Shown: in pieces, positions 1 through 5,845 of the stretch
Numbering within the stretch: position 1 is the stretch's first letter
Layout of the letters: each line of letters opens with the position of its first letter
Assembly: GCA_946570335.1 (NCBI GenBank)
Contig: CAMNYG010000103.1
Location: 1 to 5,845, forward strand
Length of the DNA: 5,845 nt
Direction: 5' to 3'
DNA from: an uncultured Dietzia sp.
Lineage (GTDB): Bacteria > Actinomycetota > Actinomycetes > Mycobacteriales > Mycobacteriaceae
The notes under the pieces: model-generated
The model's database searches: none
Seen by the model: the letters and a program-made list of their open reading frames with translations, nothing else
Told to the model about the DNA's origin: nothing
Position numbers and translations under genes: made by a program

Positions 1-500
1 CCGAGGCGGGCACCGTCCACATCGGAGGCGACGCACGCGCGATCGCGATCGCCGAACGAGAGGTCGCCGCCGGTCGCCACGCCGACCGGCCCGTGGTCCT
101 GGTCTCCCAGCCCTCGGTCACCGACCCTGCTCGCATCGCTGCTGACGGAAGACGGCCACTCTGGGCGTACACGCACGTGCCGGCCTTCTCCGATCGGGAC
201 CTGACGGAACAGGTGCTCGACGCGTTGGCGGAGGTCGCCCCGGGAGTTCGGGATCTGGTGGTGGCCACACACTGCACGCCCGCCGCCCGGATGGCCGAGC
301 ACAACGCCAACTACACCGGCGGGGACATCGCCGGAGGGCGTGTCGATCTACGTGGACTCATCGCCCGCCCCGTCCCCCGACTCGATCCTTTCGCCACCGG
401 CGTCCCGGGACTCTGGCACGCCTCCGGGTCCACGCCACCCGGCCCTGGCGTCCACGGCATGGCCGGACGTCACGTGGCCAGACGCATCCTGCGGGCCTGA
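1..500 (+). CDS. FAD-dependent oxidoreductase, phytoene-dehydrogenase-like, C-terminal part (5' end outside window)
   Basis: The reading frame is open from base 3 to the TGA at 498-500 and gives 165 residues. It has no credible start of its own: the coding sequence before the GTG at 93 (including a GTVHIGG stretch) already fits the family, so the gene starts upstream of the window. The C-terminus carries the pattern typical of CrtI-like / COG1233 oxidoreductases: AEHNANYTGGDIAGG, then VPRLDPFATGVPGLWHASG, then STPPGPGVHGMAGRHVARRI. In this family the last segment closes over the FAD. The N-terminal dinucleotide-binding Rossmann motif is not in view. Related enzymes desaturate or oxidise carotenoids and other isoprenoids, but many actinobacterial members have no known substrate, so I give no gene symbol. 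It converges on the lipoprotein gene with 23 bases between the stops. The family call is firm and the substrate is unknown. Confidence 0.88.
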   Translation, partial: EAGTVHIGGDARAIAIAEREVAAGRHADRPVVLVSQPSVTDPARIAADGRRPLWAYTHVPAFSDRDLTEQVLDALAEVAPGVRDLVVATHCTPAARMAEHNANYTGGDIAGGRVDLRGLIARPVPRLDPFATGVPGLWHASGSTPPGPGVHGMAGRHVARRILRA

Positions 501-523
501 GATCGTCGCCTGCCCGAGGGACG

Positions 524-2143
524 TCACTGGTAGGAGACGAACCACGGCCGCGGCTCGACCGCCATGGTCTGCGCCGGCGTGAAGGTGGGGGTGTCCTCGT
601 CGTAGAAATTCTTCCACGCCATCCAGATGTCCGGCGACAACCCCTTCCTCAGGGAATCCCACGTCTCCATTTTGAGATCGGGGGTGCCGTGGCCGTCCGC
701 GTGGAGCGAGATCGCCAGCTCGGGACGGGAGGTGTCGATCTGGTCCCGGTCGGTGATCATCGCGGTGCTGAACTGGTGGAGGATGAGCAGCTTCTGCGGA
801 CCGCCGGAGTCCCGGGTGAGGTCGGCGAGCCAGTCGATCACGCGGTTGATCTCGTCGGCGTCGACCGAACCGATCTGGGCGCCGGGCTGCTGCCCCGGTT
901 GAAGCTTCCATTCCGGGTCGAGTGCCAGCCCCACGTCGGGGCGCTTGAGCAGTTCCTCGAAGACCGTGGCCTGGTCGACCATGTCCGCCATCCCGGGCTG
1001 TAGGTCGATCACGGCGTAGCCGCCCGCCTCGGCGATCGCATCGACCAGCGGCAGCAGTTTCTCGGGGGCCCACTCGTTGGTGAAGTTCCCGTCGTCGCCG
1101 GGAGCTGCCGAGGCGACCGTGCCAATGATCTCGAACGCCGGGATCACCGGCTGAGGCGAGAACGACTGATACTGCTCGACCAGGCCCTGCACCAGGGCCA
1201 CGCTCTCCTCCGGCCCCTGCTCTCCGAGGACGCCGAGGGCCGGGGTGACCGGCGAGCCGTACGCGGCCACGAAACGTCGGCCGGGGAATACCAGCTGCCC
1301 GCCACCCGGGAGCTCGGGGACGGTGACGGCCTGCTCGATACGCTCTTCCAGAGTCTCGCGGGCGCCCCACCCCGGCCCCAGTGCGAAGACGGTTTCGGCC
1401 TCCCGCACCGCGTCGACCCCGGAGCCGTCCACCCGTGGGTCCGGCAGTGCCAGGTGCGTCACCGCACCACCGATCGCCACGGCTGTCGCGATCGCGGCGA
1501 CCGGGGTGTCCTCGCTGACCAGGATCCGTGGCGCGTCGTCCCCCTCCCACACCGGTGAGCCTGCCTCGAAAGCGTCGGTACGGGCCCCCGTACCGGCACC
1601 GGCGGTGAACTCGCCGACCGCCATCAGTTCGGGCGAGCCGGGCTCCTGCCGGGCGGTCACATCGTCGAGGTCGTCGGCGTCGACCTCGACCTCGGAGTCG
1701 AACTCCACGCCGATCAGGTCTGCCAGCTCCTCTGGATCCGCCGGGGCGTCGACCACCTCACCCTCGTCGGGTTCGAACGTCACCTGGCCCACCCGGAGCA
1801 CCCGCTCCACGCCGAGCCGCGAGATCTCCTCGGCCAGATCCGCATCCCCGCCGGCAACGGCGGTGAACATCGGAGCGCGTAGCCCCACCGCCACCGAGGC
1901 GGCGCGGGCCTGCGCCGCCTCGTCCGGGGCGGAGACGACGACCACTGGCGAGGCGGTGAGCAGCAGCTGCGCCGTCTCGACGCCGGAACCGTCTTCTTCC
2001 GCGGCCACTCCCACCTGACCGGAGCCGTCGACTCCCCGGACGCCCGCGTCGTCGGAGCCGCAGGCAACACCGCCGAGAGCCAGGCAGACAGCGAGGACCG
2101 CCGTGGCCACACCTCTGTTGACGTGGCGCACGGCGGTCCTCAT
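524..2143 (-). CDS. predicted cell-wall-associated lipoprotein: two CWB2-like segments plus a conserved C-terminal domain of unknown function
   Basis: This 539-residue protein starts at ATG with a lipoprotein signal: MRTAVRHVNR, a hydrophobic stretch 11-25, then GGVAC with the likely lipidated Cys28. The Gly at -3 is not the classic Leu but is allowed in broader lipobox patterns. Residues about 65-121 (SPVVVVSAPDEAA to RVLRVGQ) and 205-258 (PRILVSEDTPVAAIA to VFALGPG) have the strand, helix, strand, 'VGG'-like ending of cell-wall-binding repeat 2 and look like two degenerate copies. The linker 124-170 is very acidic (19 of 47 residues are D or E). The C-terminal half (about 281-539) is well ordered: FVAAYGSPVTPALGVLG, PAFEIIGTVAS, GYAVIDLQPG, VGLALDPEWKL, KLLILHQF and WKNFYDED. 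From memory this half resembles a domain found in many uncharacterised actinobacterial proteins. Its strands ending in acidic residues and His suggest a secreted alpha/beta (perhaps TIM-barrel) enzyme, which is an inference. It lies 65 bases downstream of ilvC on the same strand and may be separately transcribed. The ribosome site is weak (CGGAA close to the ATG). Confidence 0.85.
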   Translation of the reverse strand: MRTAVRHVNRGVATAVLAVCLALGGVACGSDDAGVRGVDGSGQVGVAAEEDGSGVETAQLLLTASPVVVVSAPDEAAQARAASVAVGLRAPMFTAVAGGDADLAEEISRLGVERVLRVGQVTFEPDEGEVVDAPADPEELADLIGVEFDSEVEVDADDLDDVTARQEPGSPELMAVGEFTAGAGTGARTDAFEAGSPVWEGDDAPRILVSEDTPVAAIATAVAIGGAVTHLALPDPRVDGSGVDAVREAETVFALGPGWGARETLEERIEQAVTVPELPGGGQLVFPGRRFVAAYGSPVTPALGVLGEQGPEESVALVQGLVEQYQSFSPQPVIPAFEIIGTVASAAPGDDGNFTNEWAPEKLLPLVDAIAEAGGYAVIDLQPGMADMVDQATVFEELLKRPDVGLALDPEWKLQPGQQPGAQIGSVDADEINRVIDWLADLTRDSGGPQKLLILHQFSTAMITDRDQIDTSRPELAISLHADGHGTPDLKMETWDSLRKGLSPDIWMAWKNFYDEDTPTFTPAQTMAVEPRPWFVSYQ

Positions 2144-2188
2144 TTCCGAGACTGGGGTAGATCCCGACGGACACTACAGGCGTATCAC

Positions 2189-2204
2189 CGGGGTTAGCAC
2201 CCCG
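2189..2204 (-). terminator. short hairpin after ilvC, possible weak terminator
   Basis: Five bases past the ilvC stop on the minus strand, CGGGGT and ACCCCG form a perfect six-pair stem around a four-base loop (GCTA). Two G-U wobble pairs could extend it at the base. No U tract follows, so it is not a classic intrinsic terminator. It could slow polymerase, protect the 3' end of the ilvBNC message, or reduce read-through into the lipoprotein gene. The stem is seen directly and its role is inferred. Confidence 0.4.
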
Positions 2205-2208
2205 ACGC

Positions 2209-3261
<1,053 letters not shown>

Positions 3262-3768
3262 CTATCGAGTGGTGGTGATGGACTTGGGGCCGCGTCCCAG
3301 CGCGACCATGCCGGACTGCACGATCTCCCGGATCCCGTAGCCGTCGAGCATCCGCAGGAGCGCGTCGAGTTTGTCCGGGGTGCCCGTGGCCTCGAGGGTC
3401 ACCGACTCCGGTGCGACATCCACCACATGAGCGCGGAACAGGCTGGCGATCTCCACGATCTGGCCACGGTTCGTCGCGTCGGCGCGGACCTTGACCAGCG
3501 TCAGTTCCCGGGCCACCGATCCTGCCGGATCCTGCTCGACGATCTTGATGACGTTGACGAGCTTGTTGAGCTGCTTGGTCACCTGCTCGAGCGGAAAATC
3601 CTCGACGTTGACGACGATCGTCATGCGCGACAGACCGTCGGTCTCCGTCGGGCCGACGGCCAGCGACTCGATATTGAATCCGCGTCGGGAGAAGAGCGAC
3701 GCCACGCGCGCGAGCACGCCCGGCTTGTCCTCCACCAGAACGCTCAGGGTGTGGGAGCGAGCGGTCAC
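3262..3768 (-). CDS. ilvN: acetohydroxyacid synthase small (regulatory) subunit
   Basis: This 168-residue protein is the regulatory partner of IlvB. It activates the large subunit and, in the family, gives feedback inhibition by valine. Residues about 5-80 form the ACT domain: [17 protein letters not shown], then [17 protein letters not shown], then LSRMTIVV. Gly17 and Asn32 line up with Gly14 and Asn29 of E. coli IlvH, which are tied to valine binding, so valine sensitivity is expected. Residues 84-160 are the C-terminal small-subunit domain ([45 protein letters not shown]). The GTG start is chosen because it follows the sequence GGAGGAGGACCA, gives the usual N-terminus, and overlaps the ilvB stop as GTGA. 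That overlap suggests translational coupling and matched subunit amounts. The end SITTTR is ordinary. Confidence 0.97.
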   Translation of the reverse strand: MTARSHTLSVLVEDKPGVLARVASLFSRRGFNIESLAVGPTETDGLSRMTIVVNVEDFPLEQVTKQLNKLVNVIKIVEQDPAGSVARELTLVKVRADATNRGQIVEIASLFRAHVVDVAPESVTLEATGTPDKLDALLRMLDGYGIREIVQSGMVALGRGPKSITTTR

Positions 3769-5660
3769 TGGTCCTCCTCCTGTCCGGCGAGCACAGCGGC
3801 ATCGATCCGCTCGGTCACCTCGTGGATCTCCGCCGGCTCGTCCGCAGCGGAATCGGCGTCGTCGAACAGCGGCCGGATGTCACGGGCCGCCAGGATCTCG
3901 TCATTGGATGTTCCGGGCGCGACCATCGGCCACACCTGGGCGTCCTTGCCGACGATGAAGTCGATGAGCACCGGCCGGTCGTTGATCTCCCGGGCCCGGG
4001 CTATCACCTCGTCCACGTCCTCTGCACGCTCGCAGCGCAGCGCGACACACCCCATGGCCTCGCCGAGTTTGACGAAGTCCGGGATGTGCTTCGAGTGGGT
4101 CGACAGGTCGGTCTGCGAGTAACGCTGCTCGTAGAACAGTGTCTGCCACTGCCGGACCATGCCCAGATTGCCGTTGTTGATCAGGGCGACCTTAATGGGC
4201 GCGCCCTCGATCGCACAGGTGGCCAGCTCCTGATTGGTCATCTGGAAACAGCCGTCACCGTCGATGGACCACACCTCGGCATCCGGGCGGCCGAACTTGG
4301 CACCCATCGCTGCCGGGATCGAGTAACCCATGGTCCCGAGCCCGCCCGAGTTGAGCCACGTGCGCGGCTTCTCGTACTGGACGAACTGGGCGGCCCACAT
4401 CTGGTGCTGGCCGACACCCGCACAGTAGATGGCGTCCGGTCCGGCGGCGGCACTGAGTCGCTCGATGACGTACTCGGGCGACAGCGAACCGTCGGACTGC
4501 GGACCGTAACCGAGCGGGTACTCACCGCGGATCTCATCAAGCTGCGCGACCCAGGTATCGGGCTCGGTCAGCGATCCCGAGTCGCGCTCACCACGGAGGG
4601 TCTCGACGAGCTCGACCAGAACCTCCCTGATGTCGCCGACGATCGGCACGTCCACGGCACGGTTCTTGCCGATCTCGGCCGGGTCGATGTCCGCGTGGAT
4701 GACCTTGGCGTCCGGGGCGAACGTGTCGAGACGTCCGGTCACCCGGTCATCGAACCGCGCTCCGAGCGTGATGAGCAGGTCAGAGCGCTGCAGGGCCGCA
4801 ACCGCGGCGACCGTGCCGTGCATGCCGGGCATGCCGTAGTGGAGACGGTGGGAGTCGGGGAACGCGCCCCGGGCCATCAACGTGGTGACCAGCGGGATAC
4901 CCGTCAGCTCGGCGAGTTCCATGAGCTCAGCTGATGCATCGGCCTTGATGACGCCGCCACCCACGTAGAGGACCGGACGCTCGGACTTGGCGATCATCCG
5001 GGCGGCCTCACGGATCTGCTTGCCGTGCGGCTTGGTGACCGGGCGGTAGCCGGGAAGCTTCATCTCCGGCGGCCACGAGAAGGTCATCTCGTTCTGCAGT
5101 GCGTCCTTGGGGATGTCCACGAGCACCGCACCCGGGCGGCCGGACTGTGCGATGTGGAAGGCTTCGGCGATTATCCGCGGGATGTCGTCACCGTGCGAGA
5201 CCAGGAAATTGTGCTTGGTGATCGGCATCGTGATGCCGGAGATGTCGGCCTCCTGGAACCCGTCGGTGCCGATCAGTCCGGTACCGACCTGGCCGGTGAT
5301 GGCCACGACGGGGACCGAGTCCATCTGTGCGTCGGCGAGCGGGGTCACCAGGTTGGTGGCGCCGGGTCCGGAGGTGGCCATGCAGACACCGACCTTGCCG
5401 GTGGCCTGCGCGTACCCGGTCGCCGCGTGCCCGGCGCCCTGTTCGTGACGGACGAGAACGTGCCGGACTTTGGCCGAGTCGTAGAGCGGGTCATAGACCG
5501 GCAGGATGGCCCCGCCGGGGATCCCGAAGACGACCTCGGCGCCGATCTCCTCGAGAGACCGGACCACGGCCTGGGCTCCCGTCATGCGCTCAGGGGCCGT
5601 GGACCGGGCCTTGTGCTCTGTGCTCGGACGAGGTCCGGGCTGTGCCGTTGGTGCGCTCAC
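3765..5660 (-). CDS. ilvB: acetohydroxyacid (acetolactate) synthase large catalytic subunit
   Basis: IlvB joins pyruvate with pyruvate or 2-ketobutyrate, using thiamine diphosphate, Mg and FAD. It is the first committed step of Val/Leu/Ile synthesis and works with IlvN. The protein has 631 residues. After a Pro/Thr-rich leader (1-25) comes the N-terminal TPP domain: [32 protein letters not shown], and catalytic Glu73 in [12 protein letters not shown], followed by [15 protein letters not shown]. The central FAD-binding domain includes LYVGGGV and [11 protein letters not shown]. The C-terminal TPP domain has GDG at 468-470 through to NN at 495-496, the Mg-TPP motif, then [12 protein letters not shown] (Trp505). 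The GTG start is supported by GAAGGAT eight bases upstream, and Met26 is a less likely alternative. The acidic tail beyond about residue 601 seems longer than in mycobacterial IlvB1. Expression is probably controlled by the upstream attenuator. The stop overlaps the ilvN start by four bases. Confidence 0.98.
   Translation of the reverse strand: MSAPTAQPGPRPSTEHKARSTAPERMTGAQAVVRSLEEIGAEVVFGIPGGAILPVYDPLYDSAKVRHVLVRHEQGAGHAATGYAQATGKVGVCMATSGPGATNLVTPLADAQMDSVPVVAITGQVGTGLIGTDGFQEADISGITMPITKHNFLVSHGDDIPRIIAEAFHIAQSGRPGAVLVDIPKDALQNEMTFSWPPEMKLPGYRPVTKPHGKQIREAARMIAKSERPVLYVGGGVIKADASAELMELAELTGIPLVTTLMARGAFPDSHRLHYGMPGMHGTVAAVAALQRSDLLITLGARFDDRVTGRLDTFAPDAKVIHADIDPAEIGKNRAVDVPIVGDIREVLVELVETLRGERDSGSLTEPDTWVAQLDEIRGEYPLGYGPQSDGSLSPEYVIERLSAAAGPDAIYCAGVGQHQMWAAQFVQYEKPRTWLNSGGLGTMGYSIPAAMGAKFGRPDAEVWSIDGDGCFQMTNQELATCAIEGAPIKVALINNGNLGMVRQWQTLFYEQRYSQTDLSTHSKHIPDFVKLGEAMGCVALRCERAEDVDEVIARAREINDRPVLIDFIVGKDAQVWPMVAPGTSNDEILAARDIRPLFDDADSAADEPAEIHEVTERIDAAVLAGQEEDQ
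3773..3780 (-). promoter_or_regulatory. ribosome binding site of ilvN inside the ilvB 3' end
   Basis: GGAGGAGG sits four bases before the ilvN GTG and overlaps the last codons of ilvB (Glu-Glu-Asp-Gln). It is a near-perfect anti-16S match and decides the GTG start. Ribosomes ending ilvB can restart directly at ilvN. Confidence 0.85.
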
Positions 5661-5667
5661 TTCAACT

Positions 5668-5674
5668 ATCCTTC
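5668..5674 (-). promoter_or_regulatory. ribosome binding site of ilvB
   Basis: GAAGGAT lies seven bases before the GTG at 5660. It supports that GTG over the internal Met26, which has no comparable purine-rich site directly ahead of it as far as I can see. Confidence 0.75.
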
Positions 5675-5706
5675 ATGCTGGTCGTGGAGCAGTGGATTGT
5701 CGCCCT

Positions 5707-5728
5707 CCGCGGCCCGGTCGGCCCGCGG
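5707..5728 (-). other. GC-rich hairpin between attenuator and ilvB ribosome site
   Basis: On the minus strand, two nine-base arms (CCGCGGGCC and GGGCCGCGG) pair with one G-G mismatch around a GACC loop. It lies about 13 bases after the attenuator U tract and about 33 bases before the ilvB ribosome site. No U tract follows, so it is not a terminator. It may shape or stabilise the 5' leader, or be chance pairing in GC-rich DNA. Confidence 0.35.
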
Positions 5729-5740
5729 GTACCCGGCAAC

Positions 5741-5774
5741 AAAAAACCCCCGACGGCCACGGGGCCGGCGAGGG
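5741..5774 (-). terminator. intrinsic terminator (attenuator hairpin) in the ilvB leader
   Basis: Read on the minus strand, arms 5774-5763 (CCCTCGCCGGCC) and 5758-5747 (GGCCGTCGGGGG) pair at 11 of 12 positions, including one G-U, around a four-base loop. Six T residues (5746-5741) follow at once. This is a textbook Rho-independent terminator, rare in such GC-rich genomes. It sits 80 bases before the ilvB start and just after a short leader reading frame, so it most likely stops transcription early when branched-chain amino acids are plentiful. Confidence 0.9.
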
Positions 5775-5803
5775 TGCGCGTCGTCGAAAAGCCAGGTGAC
5801 GGC

Positions 5804-5845
5804 TCAGGCGCCGACGCGCCGGCCGAGTACGAGACCGTTCCGTGT
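5804..5845 (-). CDS. ilvB leader peptide, C-terminal part (start outside window)
   Basis: Thirteen codons followed by TGA (5806-5804) read TRNGLVLGRRVGA. The frame contains the run Leu-Val-Leu (CTC GTA CTC) and one more Val before the stop, as expected for a sensor of charged branched-chain tRNAs. GTA is an uncommon Val codon in such GC-rich DNA and may heighten stalling. No ATG, GTG or TTG lies in frame inside the window, so the start is further right. The stop lies 29 bases before the terminator stem, a suitable distance for ribosome-controlled folding. The protein itself probably has no function beyond being translated. With only 13 residues in view, chance cannot be ruled out, but frame, content and position agree. 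Confidence 0.72.
   Translation of the reverse strand, partial: TRNGLVLGRRVGA

Larger units (their letters stand above)
5741..5845 (-). promoter_or_regulatory. ilvBNC transcription attenuator with competing RNA pairings
   Basis: Beyond the terminator, three other pairings are visible in the minus-strand RNA. GCGCGUCG (5819-5812) pairs perfectly with CGACGCGC (5783-5776), which ends just before the terminator. This hairpin can coexist with the terminator. GGCCGGCG (5824-5817) pairs perfectly with CGCCGGCC (5770-5763), the terminator's own 5' arm. GUCGGCG (5815-5809) pairs with CGCCGGC (5770-5764) with one G-U. The last two exclude the terminator and are antiterminator candidates. A ribosome held on the Leu-Val-Leu codons (5833-5825) would break the first hairpin and leave 5815-5809 free to block termination. 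Attenuation of ilvBNC is known in Corynebacterium glutamicum, and its operation here is inferred. The promoter is outside the window. Confidence 0.75.

Noticed and set aside
348..1550. Minus-strand open frame of 400 codons overlapping the lipoprotein gene in another frame
   Set aside because: The product is Arg/Gly/Pro-rich throughout, typical of an off-frame reading of high-GC coding DNA. The lipoprotein frame has a signal peptide and ordered motifs.
1245..2018. Plus-strand Ser/Thr/Ala-rich frame of 257 codons opposite the lipoprotein gene
   Set aside because: The Ser/Thr/Ala/Pro-rich composition is the usual antisense product of an Asp/Glu/Gly/Val-rich gene. No motifs were seen.
2163..2180. 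Possible -10 box (TAGTGT on the minus strand) for the lipoprotein gene
   Set aside because: There is no matching -35 element about 17 bases upstream, and the hexamer is a weak match, so it cannot be told from chance.
3822..4934. Plus-strand open frame of 370 codons antisense to ilvB
   Set aside because: It is a shadow of the ilvB codons: no recognisable domain, a biased Arg/Asp/Leu/Val composition, and full overlap with a certain gene.
5723..5737. GGGTACCC palindrome in the ilvB leader as an operator
   Set aside because: It is only eight bases and downstream of the attenuator. Such palindromes are frequent, and no known regulator site of this form is evident.

Overview
This is a high-GC, chromosomal-looking stretch from an actinobacterium. 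The protein sequences resemble Mycobacteriales (the Mycobacterium / Rhodococcus / Gordonia / Dietzia / Corynebacterium group). The IlvC sequence and the IlvB N-terminal extension both look like that order. I cannot fix the genus from this window. I see no mobile elements, CRISPR arrays, tRNA or rRNA genes.

The right two thirds hold the branched-chain amino-acid operon ilvB-ilvN-ilvC on the minus strand, transcribed right to left. It encodes acetohydroxyacid synthase (large subunit, then regulatory subunit) and ketol-acid reductoisomerase, the first two steps of valine, leucine and isoleucine synthesis. ilvB and ilvN overlap by four bases (GTGA), and ilvN and ilvC are 39 bases apart. Each gene has a clear Shine-Dalgarno site. 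At the far right, upstream of ilvB, lies what reads as a transcription attenuator. It has the end of a leader peptide with a Leu-Val-Leu run and a later Val, then competing RNA pairings, then a strong GC hairpin followed by six U residues. The leader start and the promoter fall beyond the window edge.

Downstream of ilvC, on the same strand, is a gene for a 539-residue predicted lipoprotein. It has two degenerate segments resembling cell-wall-binding repeat 2 (CWB2), an acidic linker between them, and a conserved C-terminal domain of unknown function that looks like an extracellular alpha/beta (possibly TIM-barrel-like) enzyme domain. A 65-base gap with a short hairpin separates it from ilvC. 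This is the least understood gene in the window.

At the far left, on the plus strand, is the C-terminal part of an FAD-dependent oxidoreductase of the phytoene-dehydrogenase-like family. It converges on the lipoprotein gene with 23 bases between the stop codons.

Most of the window is ordinary core metabolism. The items most worth a second look are the ilvB attenuator and the lipoprotein of unknown function. I found no convincing evidence of a wholly new multi-gene system.
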